NCBI RefSeq assembly: GCF_001613805.1 | Contig: NZ_LPVY01000001.1 | Coordinates: 26,027-90,026 of the forward strand | From: Thalassospira lucentensis | Lineage (GTDB): Bacteria > Pseudomonadota > Alphaproteobacteria > Rhodospirillales > Thalassospiraceae | Reading direction: 5' to 3' | Length of the DNA: 64,000 bases | Shown here: piece after piece, positions 1-9,091 of the stretch | How positions within the stretch are numbered: the stretch's first letter is position 1 | Layout of the letters: each line of letters begins with the position of its first letter | Translations under genes and position numbers: made by a program | Notes under the pieces: generated by a model | What the model was told of the DNA's origin: nothing | Databases searched by the model: none | What the model saw: the letters and a program-made list of their open reading frames with translations, nothing else

Positions 1-992
1 TCCTTGCCACCTAGCGACGTGATGGCAAAAATATCCGCCCCGGCCGGTTCAACCACATCAATCCTGCACGACGCACTGACCGCCTGCTGCCCATCGCGCA
101 CCAGTGCCCGGTTATCGGCATCGGTAATCGCCTCGGGCCGGATGCCTACAATGACCTCCTGCCCGTCCCGCGCCCGGACATCCGCAGGCAGGTGCTGGAA
201 TTCAAGCACAAGCGGCTCTTCGCCCACCCGTGCCATTTCAACCGCATTGCCCCGCACTGTCGCCGGGATCAGGTTCATCGCGGGCGATCCCATGAAATCG
301 GCGACAAACAGGTTGGCCGGATCGTTATAAATCTCCGCCGGGGTGCCATATTGCTGGACAATACCGTCCTTCAGGACCGCGATCCGCGTGCCGAGCGTCA
401 TGGCTTCGATCTGGTCATGGGTGACATAGACAATCGTTGTGCCGAATGTCTGATGCATGCGTTTGATTTCGGTGCGCATATCCACGCGCAGCTTGGCATC
501 AAGGTTTGATAGCGGTTCATCAAACAGGAAAAGCTGCGGATTTCGCACAAGTGCGCGGCCCATCGCAACGCGCTGGCGCTGCCCGCCCGAAAGCTGGCCG
601 GGCTTGCGATCCAGAAGATGTTCTATCTGAAGCGTCTTGGCGACCTCGGCGACCTTGGCATCGCGTTCATCCTTTGGCATGCCCCGCATTTCCAGGCCGA
701 ATGCGATGTTCTGCCCGACATTCATGTTGGGATAAAGCGCATAGCTTTGAAACACCATCGCGATATTGCGCTCAGACGGCGGCAGATCATCGATGACATT
801 CCCCGCAATACGGATTTCCCCGGTTGTCAGCTTTTCCAGCCCCGCAATGGTATTGAGCAAGGTCGATTTGCCACAGCCCGACGGCCCGACAAGCACCAGA
901 AAACCACCTTCTTCAACATCCAGCGTAATGTCACGCAGCACATTGATCGGGCCAAAACTTTTGCACACCTTGTCGATTTGCAGAAAGGACAT
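1..992 (-). CDS. Sugar ABC transporter ATP-binding protein, MalK/UgpC type (3' end outside window)
   Basis: This is the cytoplasmic ATPase that powers sugar uptake through the two permeases encoded just upstream. The 330 residues inside the window show, in order, Walker A GPSGCGKST (residues 36-44), the Q-loop FQSYALYP, the ABC signature LSGGQ (134-138), Walker B LFLFDEP (154-160), the D-loop and the switch histidine in YVTHDQ. A C-terminal regulatory domain of the MalK/TOBE type follows. The frame is still open at base 1, so the last part of that domain lies outside. The ATG at 992 lies 30 bp after the permease stop, and the gene is the last visible member of the operon. With a GtsA-like binding protein, the substrate is probably glucose or a similar monosaccharide. 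The ATPase family itself is not specific for one sugar. Confidence 0.93.
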   Translation of the reverse strand, partial: MSFLQIDKVCKSFGPINVLRDITLDVEEGGFLVLVGPSGCGKSTLLNTIAGLEKLTTGEIRIAGNVIDDLPPSERNIAMVFQSYALYPNMNVGQNIAFGLEMRGMPKDERDAKVAEVAKTLQIEHLLDRKPGQLSGGQRQRVAMGRALVRNPQLFLFDEPLSNLDAKLRVDMRTEIKRMHQTFGTTIVYVTHDQIEAMTLGTRIAVLKDGIVQQYGTPAEIYNDPANLFVADFMGSPAMNLIPATVRGNAVEMARVGEEPLVLEFQHLPADVRARDGQEVIVGIRPEAITDADNRALVRDGQQAVSASCRIDVVEPAGADIFAITSLGGK

Positions 993-1021
993 GATAACTT
1001 CCCTGTAAGTCTTTTTATGAG

Positions 1022-1900
1022 CTAACCCTTGACCGCACCGGCCATCAATCCGCGCACGAAATAGCGCCCGGAAACGATGTAAACGATCAGTGTCGGAAGG
1101 GCGGCAAGAACCGCACCGGCAAAGTGCACATTGTATTCCTTGACCCCGGTCGAGGACGAAACGAGATTGTTCAGCGCAACCGTCATCGGCATTGAATCAA
1201 AATCGGCAAATGACGCCCCGAACAGGAAATCATTCCAGATATTGGTAAATTGCCAGATCACGGTCACCACAATGATCGGACCCGAACTCGGCAGAAGAAT
1301 ACGGGTGAAGGTCCGCCAGAACCCGGCCCCGTCCATCTTTGCCGCCTTGATCAGCTCGTCCGGGAATGCCGCGTAATAATTGCGGAAAAACAGCGTGGTA
1401 AAGCCAAGCCCGTAAACCACATGCACCAGAACCAACCCGCCGGTCGTGCCCGCCAGACCAATCATGCCCAGCACACGCGCCATCGGGATCAGCACAATCT
1501 GAAACGGGATGAAGCAGGCAAACAGCATCAGACCAAAAATGATCTTGTCGCCCGGAAACCGCCATTTGGTCAGGACATACCCATTCAGCGCCCCAAGGGC
1601 TGTCGAAATCGCCACGGCGGGCACCACCATCATGATGCTGTTGATGAAATACGGGCTTAATCCGGTCGGCTCGACCCCGATCTGAGCTTTGGACCACGCG
1701 GTCAGCCACGGCTCGAAGGTGAACATCTCGGGAAACGACATCATGTTGCCGCCCCGGATTTCATCAAGCGTCTTGACCGAATTGACCAGCATGACAAACA
1801 GCGGCAGCAGGTAATAAACCGCAAACAGGATCAGGACCGCATAAAGGGCCGCGCGCAGTAGCTTTCCGGTGCCAAAGGAGGATTGTGTTGAACGCGACAT
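1022..1900 (-). CDS. Carbohydrate ABC transporter permease, MalG-like
   Basis: Inner-membrane permease of 292 residues with about six membrane segments. The conserved cytoplasmic EAA loop, which docks on the ATPase, reads AAKMDGAGFWRTFTRILLP. A membrane segment near the N-terminus (AVLILFAVYYLLPLFVMLV) and a C-terminal VSGRYFVRGLMAGAVKG end are typical of the MalG/GtsC side of sugar importers. Its ATG shares one base with the stop of the upstream permease (TAATG), so the two are translationally coupled. It pairs with the 1900-2793 product to form the channel. Confidence 0.95.
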   Translation of the reverse strand: MSRSTQSSFGTGKLLRAALYAVLILFAVYYLLPLFVMLVNSVKTLDEIRGGNMMSFPEMFTFEPWLTAWSKAQIGVEPTGLSPYFINSIMMVVPAVAISTALGALNGYVLTKWRFPGDKIIFGLMLFACFIPFQIVLIPMARVLGMIGLAGTTGGLVLVHVVYGLGFTTLFFRNYYAAFPDELIKAAKMDGAGFWRTFTRILLPSSGPIIVVTVIWQFTNIWNDFLFGASFADFDSMPMTVALNNLVSSSTGVKEYNVHFAGAVLAALPTLIVYIVSGRYFVRGLMAGAVKG

Positions 1901-2793
1901 TAGCGGCGCTCCCGAAGTTCGGAATAAAGATAGGGCACAATGATCGAGGCAATCATCGCCAGCATGATCACCGCCGACGATGCGCCAACCCCCATCTGGT
2001 TTCGCGTGAAGGTATAGGAATACATAAACGTCGCGGGCAGTTCGGTTGCCCGCCCCGGCCCGCCATTGGTCAGTGCAATGACAAGGTCATAGGCCTTGAT
2101 CGCCAGATGGGCCAGAACCACAAAGGCCGACAGGAACACCGGGCGCAATTGCGGAATGACGATACGGGTATAAAGGCTCCAGCGGCTCGCACCATCCATC
2201 TGGGCGGCTTTGAGGATTTCACTGTCGATCCCGCGCAAACCCGCCAGAAACATCGCCATGACAAAGCCCGACGATTGCCAGACTGCGGCAATCACCACGG
2301 TATAGATCGCCATGTCGCGATCCTTGATCCAGTTGAAGGTAAAGCTTTCCCATCCCCAGAGATGCATGGTGTTTTCAAGACCAAGCCCCGGATCAAGAAA
2401 CCATTTCCATGCCGTGCCGGTGACGATGAAGGACAGTGCCATCGGATACAGATAGATCGGACGCAAAATGCCTTCGCCGCGAATTTTCTGATCCAGCAGG
2501 ATCGCCAGAAGCAATCCCAGAACCGTACAGATCGCGATATAAAGAATGCCGAAAATCGCAAGGTTTTGCAGGGCAATCAGCCAGTTCCGCTGCCCCCACA
2601 GATTGGCATAATTGCCAAGCCCTTCCAGTTCATAGGACGGCAGCATCCGGCTGTCGGTCAGCGACAGATAACCGGTGTAAGCAATAAATCCGTAAACGAA
2701 TAAAAGGATCAGAAACAGGCTGGGGCTCAGCACCAGACGGGGCAGAACCTCCCGCAGGGTTGCCTGTGCCTTGCCGGGCAAGGATGGTTGCAT
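1900..2793 (-). CDS. Carbohydrate ABC transporter permease, MalF-like
   Basis: Inner-membrane permease of 297 residues. The N-terminal part has a membrane anchor (LSPSLFLILLFVYGFIAYTG), and the EAA loop near residue 200 reads AAQMDGASRWSLYTRIVIP. Length and order match the MalF/GtsB half of group 1 sugar importers. The gene lies 64 bp downstream of the binding-protein gene, with a hairpin between the two (2819-2840), and overlaps the next permease by one base. The N-terminus lacks the extra periplasmic domain of enterobacterial MalF, as is usual for monosaccharide systems. Confidence 0.95.
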   Translation of the reverse strand: MQPSLPGKAQATLREVLPRLVLSPSLFLILLFVYGFIAYTGYLSLTDSRMLPSYELEGLGNYANLWGQRNWLIALQNLAIFGILYIAICTVLGLLLAILLDQKIRGEGILRPIYLYPMALSFIVTGTAWKWFLDPGLGLENTMHLWGWESFTFNWIKDRDMAIYTVVIAAVWQSSGFVMAMFLAGLRGIDSEILKAAQMDGASRWSLYTRIVIPQLRPVFLSAFVVLAHLAIKAYDLVIALTNGGPGRATELPATFMYSYTFTRNQMGVGASSAVIMLAMIASIIVPYLYSELRERR

Positions 2794-2818
2794 GGGTGAT
2801 TCTCCGCACTTTATCCGA

Positions 2819-2840
2819 CGGCCGGAATGTTATCCGGCCG
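2819..2840 (-). other. Intergenic hairpin between binding-protein and permease genes
   Basis: CGGCCGGA and TCCGGCCG form an 8-bp perfect stem around a 6-base loop. It sits just after the binding-protein stop and before the first permease. There is no T-run, so it is not a classical terminator. Such hairpins commonly stabilise the upstream message and lower expression of the permeases relative to the binding protein. That role is inference. Confidence 0.6.
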
Positions 2841-2857
2841 CCGGTTTCATTCCGGTC

Positions 2858-4117
2858 TTATTGGGCGGACTCAACCGCGTTAACCAGCTCCTCGACAGCG
2901 GTTGCACTGTCATATTCGCCGTTAAAATGCGCGGTAATCACGTCATACATCGCGTTTTTGACCCCGGCCGGAACCGAATGGCCATGCGCCATCGACCCGA
3001 ACAGCGTGCCTTTTTCATTGGCGGCTGCCAGCTCGGCCATGCCTTTTTTGCCACACGCATCAAAATCGTCATTGGGCACATCGGTGCGGGCCGGGACGGA
3101 ACCCTTAACCACGTTAAATGCCGACTGGAAGCTTGGCGACATCACGGCAGAAGCCAGTTTCAACTGCGCATCCCGGCGATCCTCGCCAACCTGAAACATG
3201 ACGAACTGGTCGGAGTTGAACGTCACCGCATCCTGGGTCCCGGGGAAACGGAAACACAGGAAATCGGTATCAGGAACTTTGCCCGCATTAAGAAACTCGC
3301 CCTTGGCCCAGTCACCCATGAACTGCACACCGGCTTCCTTGTTGATCACCATCGCGGTCGCAAGGTTCCAGTCGCGGCCCGAGAAATTGTCATCGACATA
3401 GGTCCGCAGTTTCGCCATCCGGTCAAACACGGTTTTCATCGTATCCGAACCCAGTGCATCCGGATCGGTATCGATCATGGATGCCTGATAGAAATCCGGC
3501 CCCCCGGTTGCCATGACAACCGCATCAAAGATGGTGGCATCCTGCCATGCCTGCCCGCCATGCGCGACCGCGGTGTAACCGGCTTCCTTGATTTTATCGA
3601 GTGCTGCGATCAGTTCATCCCAGTTGGTCGGTTGCTTCAGGCCAAGCTCATCAAAAATCGCCTTGTTGGCCCAGACCCAGTTGGTTGAATGGACGTTGAC
3701 CGGGGCTGCGATCCAGTGACCGTCATATTTCGAAAACCCTTTAAGGGCCTCGGGAACAACATCTTCCCAGCCTTCCTCGGCGGCCAGTTCATCAAGATTG
3801 GCCAGAACACCTTCGCCCGCCCAGTCCTTGATATCAAAGCCCAGCATCTGCACGGCGGTCGGGGCGTTCCCCGATGTGACACGGGCACGCAGGACGGTCA
3901 TCGCCTGCTCGCCGCCACCGCCAGCGACGGGCATGTCATTCCATGAAACACCCTGATCTTCGAGGTCCTTTTTAAGAACCTGAAGCGCCTTTGCCTCGCC
4001 GCCCGACGTCCACCAATGCAGGACTTCCACACTTTCCTGCGCCGATGCGATGCTGGTCGAAAGCCCGAGTGCCGCGATCATACCGATCCCGGCACGTGTC
4101 ATTTTGCCAAGAAACAT
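2858..4117 (-). CDS. Sugar ABC transporter substrate-binding protein, GtsA-like
   Basis: Periplasmic binding protein of 419 residues in the extracellular solute-binding family 1. A signal peptide of about 26 residues ends at SIASA before QESVEVLHW. The mature N-terminus [16 protein letters not shown], the [12 protein letters not shown] block and the [18 protein letters not shown] segment resemble glucose/mannose-binding GtsA proteins of Pseudomonas, so glucose or mannose is the likely ligand. The start has a strong Shine-Dalgarno (AGGGAGGA). This is the first gene of the importer operon, and two identical operator-like elements lie 42-90 bp upstream. The exact ligand cannot be fixed from sequence alone. 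Confidence 0.92.
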   Translation of the reverse strand: MFLGKMTRAGIGMIAALGLSTSIASAQESVEVLHWWTSGGEAKALQVLKKDLEDQGVSWNDMPVAGGGGEQAMTVLRARVTSGNAPTAVQMLGFDIKDWAGEGVLANLDELAAEEGWEDVVPEALKGFSKYDGHWIAAPVNVHSTNWVWANKAIFDELGLKQPTNWDELIAALDKIKEAGYTAVAHGGQAWQDATIFDAVVMATGGPDFYQASMIDTDPDALGSDTMKTVFDRMAKLRTYVDDNFSGRDWNLATAMVINKEAGVQFMGDWAKGEFLNAGKVPDTDFLCFRFPGTQDAVTFNSDQFVMFQVGEDRRDAQLKLASAVMSPSFQSAFNVVKGSVPARTDVPNDDFDACGKKGMAELAAANEKGTLFGSMAHGHSVPAGVKNAMYDVITAHFNGEYDSATAVEELVNAVESAQ

Positions 4118-4158
4118 GCTGTTTCCTCCCTGTTGGTTTTTTAATTCGGCAGTTGATT

Positions 4159-4206
4159 ACTGCAACGTTACAGTTGGGAGTCAAGCGGCTCCTGTAACGT
4201 TGCAGT
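4159..4206 (-). promoter_or_regulatory. Pair of LacI-family-type operators in front of the sugar importer
   Basis: ACTGCAACGTTACAG (4159-4173) and its exact reverse complement CTGTAACGTTGCAGT (4192-4206) form a 15+15 perfect inverted repeat. Each arm is itself a near-palindrome around AACGTT, the shape of LacI-family operators. The two centres lie 33 bp apart, about three helical turns, which would put two bound dimers on one face of the DNA. The regulator gene is not visible in this window. Confidence 0.75.
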
Positions 4207-4413
4207 ACAGCAAAGCCGTCAGCAGGCAGAAAACCTGTGGTTGATCGGCGCATGTTTTTGCATCGCAAAACAGCCCCCGATAGGCTGCCAAAAACAAGAA
4301 TGCAGAAGACTCCACCCTGCCTTAACCAATTTGCAACAGCTTATGGGCGAAAACCGGCGTAAGGTCCGTCAGGAAAAGACAGATCAATTTATTAAAAAGT
4401 TCAGAGCATTCAA

Positions 4414-5664
4414 TTGGCACGCAGCAAAACCAGATCAGGCTTGATCGCGGCCTTGGACATCGGCACGTCCAAGGTCTGTTGCTTTATTGCCCGACGTGAA
4501 AAGGGCGAAGCCCCGAAAGTCATCGGCATCGGACATAACATGTCCAAGGGGCTGCAAAGCGGATCAATTGCCAATCTTGATGCTGCACAGGAAGTTGTCC
4601 TTGCGGCGGTGAATGCGGCCGAGAAAATGGCAGGCCACACGATTGATTCCGTCATCGTCAATCTGTCGGGCGGCAGCCCTGAATCCGAAACCCACACGGT
4701 CGAATTACCGCTGGGCTCACGCCCGATCGGCAATCTTGAAATCCGCAAACTGAACGATCAGAAAGAAGCCGTCCTGCGCCAGGCAGGCGACGAGCTGATC
4801 CATACCGTACCGCTGGGCTTCCGGGTGGATGCCGCGACGGGGCTTCGCGATCCGCGTGGCATGTACGGGTCCGTGGTCGGGCTTGATCTGCATTTTGTCC
4901 GCACCCAGACCGCCCCGCTTCGCAATCTGGAAACCCTTCTGGGGCGCTGCCATCTCGGGATCGAGGAAACGGTGGTCACCCCGCTGGCATCGGGCCTGTC
5001 GGCTTTGACTGCCGATCAACGCGACCTTGGCGCGACTGTCATTGATATGGGGGCTGGCACCACAAGCGTTGCCGTCTTCCACGGTGGTCAGGTGATCTAT
5101 ACCGCGACGGTGCCGGTTGGCGGGGCGCATGTGACACGCGATATCGCCTATGGTTTGAATACATCGCTTAATCATGCCGAACGCATGAAAACACTGCATG
5201 GCAGCGCGCTGACATCGCCATCTGATGATCAGGAAATCCTGGCGGTGCCCGTGATCGGCGACGAAGACGAAAACAACGTCAATCATGTACCGCGCTCGAT
5301 GCTGATCAACATCATCAAGCCTAGGCTCGAAGAAACGTTTGAGTTGATCCGTGATCAGCTTGACGAACATGGCCTGTCGCAGATCGGTGGCCGTTCCATC
5401 GTTCTGACGGGCGGCGCCAGCCAGCTTAACGCGATTGCCGATCTGGCAAGCCAGATGTTTGAACGTCCCGCAACCATTGCCACCCCACACGGTGTATCGG
5501 GCCTTGCCGAAGCCACTGCGGGGCCGGCATTTTCGGCCTGTGCAGGTTTGTTGTTGCGCGCCCTGCAGCAGCAGAACGACCCGCTGAGCGAAGCCATGAA
5601 CCAGATCCGCCAGTCGGGCGGGCGCTGGGGCCGGCTTGGCGCGTGGTTCAAGGAAAACTTCTGA
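4414..5664 (+). CDS. ftsA: Cell division protein FtsA
   Basis: Actin-like ATPase of 416 residues that tethers FtsZ to the inner membrane and recruits later divisome proteins. ALDIGTSKVCC (phosphate 1), DMGAGTTSVAVF (phosphate 2) and IVLTGGASQL (adenosine) mark the actin fold. The C-terminal GRWGRLGAWFKENF can form the membrane-targeting amphipathic helix. The start is a TTG: an in-frame stop lies 21 bp upstream at 4393, the only other candidate in between is an ATT, and the N-terminal GLIAALDIGTSK aligns with family starts. No good Shine-Dalgarno precedes it, consistent with low expression relative to ftsZ. The usual neighbour ftsQ is absent: a sugar transporter lies upstream on the other strand. 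Confidence 0.97.
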   Translation: MARSKTRSGLIAALDIGTSKVCCFIARREKGEAPKVIGIGHNMSKGLQSGSIANLDAAQEVVLAAVNAAEKMAGHTIDSVIVNLSGGSPESETHTVELPLGSRPIGNLEIRKLNDQKEAVLRQAGDELIHTVPLGFRVDAATGLRDPRGMYGSVVGLDLHFVRTQTAPLRNLETLLGRCHLGIEETVVTPLASGLSALTADQRDLGATVIDMGAGTTSVAVFHGGQVIYTATVPVGGAHVTRDIAYGLNTSLNHAERMKTLHGSALTSPSDDQEILAVPVIGDEDENNVNHVPRSMLINIIKPRLEETFELIRDQLDEHGLSQIGGRSIVLTGGASQLNAIADLASQMFERPATIATPHGVSGLAEATAGPAFSACAGLLLRALQQQNDPLSEAMNQIRQSGGRWGRLGAWFKENF

Positions 5665-5918
5665 AACCGGGATATTTTCGCGGCCGTTATCCGAAACCGG
5701 ACGGTTCGCGATGCGCCTTTTGCGCGACACGAAAATTATTTAACGCAAAAAACGCGATAATTTTTCGAAATCTTCCATTGTTATTAACACGGCAATAACT
5801 CTTTGCCCGCTAAAACGAATGCCAAGGTCTAATGTCCGGGGGACACCTGAGACGTAGCGTGGCAAAGGGAAGGCTGCGCCGATCTTGAGCTCTAAAGCGC
5901 GGAGAGGAAGAGCAAACA

Positions 5919-7601
5919 ATGAGCACGATCAATTTTTCCGTTCCTGAAACGGAAGAAAACCTGAAACCGAAGATTACGGTTATTGGCGTCGGTGGCGCCG
6001 GTGGCAATGCTGTTAACAACATGATCGCATCCGAACTTGAAGGTTGTGATTTTGTTGTTGCCAACACGGACTCACAGGCCCTGAGCCAGAGCAAAGCCGC
6101 ACGCAAAATGCAGCTTGGCCGTAAAATCACCCAAGGCCTGGGTGCCGGTGCACGTCCCGATGCGGGCAGTGCAGCCGCAGAAGAATCCATCGAAGACATT
6201 CAGGCCCAGCTTGAAGGCAGCCACATGGTGTTCATCACCGCGGGCATGGGCGGCGGTACCGGTACCGGTGCGGCCCCGGTCATTGCGCGTGCTGCCAAGG
6301 AAGCAGGCATTCTGACGGTTGGTGTCGTTACCAAACCGTTCCATTTCGAAGGCACGCGCCGCATGCGCACCGCCGAACAGGGGATCGAGCAGCTTCAGCA
6401 ATATGTTGATACGCTGATCATCATTCCGAACCAGAATCTGTTCCGGGTCGCGAATGAAAAAACCACATTCGCAGATGCCTTCCAGATGGCGGATGACGTT
6501 CTGCGCAATGGCGTGCGTTCGATTACCGACCTTATGATGGTTCCGGGCCTTGTGAACCTTGACTTTGCCGACATTCGCACTGTCATGAGCGAAATGGGCA
6601 AAGCCATGATGGGTACTGGCGAAGCCACCGGCGAGAAACGTGCCCTTGAGGCTGCCGAGGCTGCCATTGCAAATCCGCTTCTGGAAGATGCTTCGATGAA
6701 GGGCGCACGTGCGGTCCTCATCAACATCACCGGCGGTATGGATATGGCCCTTTACGAAGTCGACGAAGCCGCGAACCGTATTCGCGAGGAAGTTGCTTCG
6801 GAAGCCAACATCATCTTTGGTTCGACTTTCGATCCGACCATCGAAGGCGCGCTTCGCGTTTCCGTGGTTGCCACGGGCATTGATGCCGAGGAAGTCCGTC
6901 GCCCGCAGCCGACCACTGTTTCGGTCGCCCCGGTCAAACCGGTCGAGCAGGCAGCAAAACCGGCAACCCCGTCCTTTGGCCAGCACGGTGCGGCCGCAGC
7001 CGTCGCCAGCGCCCCGGAAGCCGCCGTTACCAGCGCACATGACGGTTATCAGGGCGGTGCATCGATTGACGAAATTCCGGCCGAACGTTTTGCCGCAACC
7101 GGCAGCGCACAGCAGCCGGAACTGAGCAATCAGCCGGCGTCCGATACCGGTTCAATCGAACTGGGCCAGACTGTTCTGAAGCCGAAGCCGGTTTCGCGTC
7201 CGGCACAGCATTTCACCCCGGCCGAAAAGCCGAAAGAAAACGGTGACATGGCCTTTATTCCGCCGCGTCCGGCCCGTCCGAGCGATGCAGAACAAAACCA
7301 CAGCCCGGATGTGTTCGAAGCAGCAGATGCCCAGAACGCAACCCCGCCGCGCTTTGGCCTGCGGACCCTGTTTGGCAAAAACAAGGGTGGACACGACGAT
7401 CATGGGGAACAGTCTCACCACGCAGCACCGCGTCAGGCACATCCGCAGCCGCAGGCTCCGGCACCACGTCAGACCGAAATGTCGCTTGGCGAGACCGCAA
7501 ACCACTCCTTGAAGGCGGATCCAGCTTCCCGCGTCAAGACGTCGAATGCGTCTGACGACCTTCTGGAAATCCCTGCCTTCCTGCGTCGTCAGGCCAACTG
7601 A
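5919..7601 (+). CDS. ftsZ: Cell division protein FtsZ
   Basis: Tubulin-like GTPase of 560 residues that polymerises into the Z ring. The GTP-binding domain has [12 protein letters not shown] (24-35) and the tubulin signature GMGGGTGTG (109-117), and the synergy region runs through [22 protein letters not shown]. After the folded core (about residue 325) comes a long Pro/Ala/Gln-rich linker of roughly 215 residues, then the conserved C-terminal peptide [13 protein letters not shown] that binds FtsA. The long linker is normal for alphaproteobacteria. The start has a GGAGAGGAAG Shine-Dalgarno. A 254-bp AT-rich gap after ftsA probably holds its own promoter, and a strong terminator follows. Confidence 0.99.
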   Translation: MSTINFSVPETEENLKPKITVIGVGGAGGNAVNNMIASELEGCDFVVANTDSQALSQSKAARKMQLGRKITQGLGAGARPDAGSAAAEESIEDIQAQLEGSHMVFITAGMGGGTGTGAAPVIARAAKEAGILTVGVVTKPFHFEGTRRMRTAEQGIEQLQQYVDTLIIIPNQNLFRVANEKTTFADAFQMADDVLRNGVRSITDLMMVPGLVNLDFADIRTVMSEMGKAMMGTGEATGEKRALEAAEAAIANPLLEDASMKGARAVLINITGGMDMALYEVDEAANRIREEVASEANIIFGSTFDPTIEGALRVSVVATGIDAEEVRRPQPTTVSVAPVKPVEQAAKPATPSFGQHGAAAAVASAPEAAVTSAHDGYQGGASIDEIPAERFAATGSAQQPELSNQPASDTGSIELGQTVLKPKPVSRPAQHFTPAEKPKENGDMAFIPPRPARPSDAEQNHSPDVFEAADAQNATPPRFGLRTLFGKNKGGHDDHGEQSHHAAPRQAHPQPQAPAPRQTEMSLGETANHSLKADPASRVKTSNASDDLLEIPAFLRRQAN

Positions 7602-7617
7602 CGACATTCTCCGCGCG

Positions 7618-7651
7618 AAAAAGGGGAAGGCTTTGGCCTTCCCCTTTTTTT
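7618..7651 (+). terminator. Rho-independent terminator of ftsZ
   Basis: GGGGAAGGC and GCCTTCCCC form a 9-bp stem around TTT G-rich loop bases, extended by A/T pairs (AAAAA with TTTTT), and a run of seven T follows. It begins 17 bp after the ftsZ stop. Confidence 0.93.
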
Positions 7652-7822
7652 AAATGCGGAACCTGCAAGTGAAACCCTCGGAACATTGTAATCCGAAATT
7701 GTATTTTTCCGGTTTTTCGAAATTAATTTTATATTTTTCAATATGTTAAGTCGCTTACAAAGCGTAACAAAGAGTGATTTGTCCTCTTGTCACAGTATCT
7801 GTAGGGTCGGACACTAAGAAAT

Positions 7823-7857
7823 GGGGTTAACACCCCGATGCGCCAGACATAGCGCAT
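7823..7857 (+). promoter_or_regulatory. Two adjacent hairpins in the lpxC leader
   Basis: GGGGT-TAAC-ACCCC (7823-7836) is followed two bases later by ATGCGC-CAGACATA-GCGCAT (7838-7857). Both lie 40-75 bases before the lpxC start, without a T-run. They could shape the 5' untranslated region. Function is unknown. Confidence 0.4.
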
Positions 7858-7898
7858 TTGATGAATAACTCACTGACCTGACTCTTCTGGGGGTTCCC

Positions 7899-8867
7899 GT
7901 GAATAAGATTACAGACCTCAGCGCGGCTTTTACGTCTTCGGACATATCCGATCAGGATATCGTACGCCAGCGCACCCTTAAAGCATCGATCGGCTGTGCC
8001 GGTGTCGGGCTGCATTCAGGTCATAAAATCCGCATTACCCTGCACCCTGCACCTGAAAATCACGGTATCGTATTCCGCCGCGTGGATCTGGATGGCCAGC
8101 CACTGTTTCCGGCACGTTACGATGGCGTGATCGACACGCAGCTTTGCACCTGCCTTGGCGACCGCGATGCCGGGATCAAGATCGGCACGATTGAACATCT
8201 GATGGCGGCCCTTGCCGGTAGCCGCATCGATAACGTTCTGATCGATATCGATGCCGACGAAGTGCCGGTCATGGATGGCAGTTCCGCACCGTTCAACTTC
8301 CTGATCGATTGTGTCGGGATCGAGGAACAGGACGCACCGCGTCAGGTGATCGAGGTCCTGAAACCGGTGGAAGTCGAATATAAGGGCTGCACCGCACGGA
8401 TCGAACCGGGTCATGGCTTTGAAGTTGATTTCGAAATCGACTTCGCCAGCAAGGCAATCAACAACCAGCGCATGTCGGTGAAATTCGATGATGGCGTGTT
8501 TGTTGCCAATATTGCACGCGCCCGTACTTTTGGCTTCCTTCACGAAGTCGAAGCCATGCGGTCGATGGGCCTGGCACGCGGCGGTTCGCTTGACAATGCG
8601 GTCGTGCTTTCGGGTGACGAAGTCATGAACGAGGAAGGTCTTCGTTATGATGACGAGTTCGTCCGCCACAAGATTCTTGATGCCCTTGGCGATCTTTACA
8701 CCGCCGGCAAGCAATTGCAGGGCAAGGTCACGGCGTACAAGTCCGGCCACCATGTCAACAACCTGCTTTTGAAGGCGCTGTTTGCCGATGCAAGCGCATG
8801 GCGTGTTGCACCGATGCGCAAATCTGCCCTTCATGCGGTTGAAACGCCCGTTCTTGCAACGGCTTGA
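7899..8867 (+). CDS. lpxC: UDP-3-O-acyl-N-acetylglucosamine deacetylase LpxC
   Basis: Zinc enzyme of 322 residues for the first committed step of lipid A synthesis in the cytoplasm. The expected catalytic set is present: E99 and H100 in GTIEHLMAALAG, H257 and D261 in VRHKILDALGD, and H284 in YKSGHHVNN. The substrate-binding blocks DGSSAPFNFL and ARTFGFLHEVE are also there. The start is GTG with weak GGGGG upstream. The protein carries about 22 residues before the usual family start (QRTLKASIG), and no later ATG/GTG fits better. It follows ftsZ, as in many dcw clusters, but has its own leader with two small hairpins. Confidence 0.98.
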   Translation: MNKITDLSAAFTSSDISDQDIVRQRTLKASIGCAGVGLHSGHKIRITLHPAPENHGIVFRRVDLDGQPLFPARYDGVIDTQLCTCLGDRDAGIKIGTIEHLMAALAGSRIDNVLIDIDADEVPVMDGSSAPFNFLIDCVGIEEQDAPRQVIEVLKPVEVEYKGCTARIEPGHGFEVDFEIDFASKAINNQRMSVKFDDGVFVANIARARTFGFLHEVEAMRSMGLARGGSLDNAVVLSGDEVMNEEGLRYDDEFVRHKILDALGDLYTAGKQLQGKVTAYKSGHHVNNLLLKALFADASAWRVAPMRKSALHAVETPVLATA

Positions 8868-8895
8868 GCCGATCCTTTGAACAGGTCTTATCTAT

Positions 8896-8925
8896 AAAGG
8901 CGGTCCTTCGGGGCCGCTTTTTTTA
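8896..8925 (+). terminator. Rho-independent terminator of lpxC
   Basis: GCGGTCC and GGGCCGC pair as a 7-bp stem (one G-T pair) closed by a TTCG tetraloop, followed by seven T. It starts about 30 bp after the lpxC stop. Confidence 0.9.
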
Positions 8926-9091
8926 TTGTGTTTCACAACCACAGTTTGCACGGTGCCAATTGCAATTTCGTCAGGGCACCAGAAAAGTACCGGCAAAGGG
9001 CACACAACTACTTGCCCTATGCCCATACCGGCATGATATAGTCCGGCGAATTTCCACCTGAATGCGTCACAAAGCTTAAGGAAACGTCACA

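Noticed and set aside
5700..5918. CtrA site (TTAA-N7-TTAA) upstream of ftsZ
   Set aside because: A TTAA is present but no second half at the right spacing.
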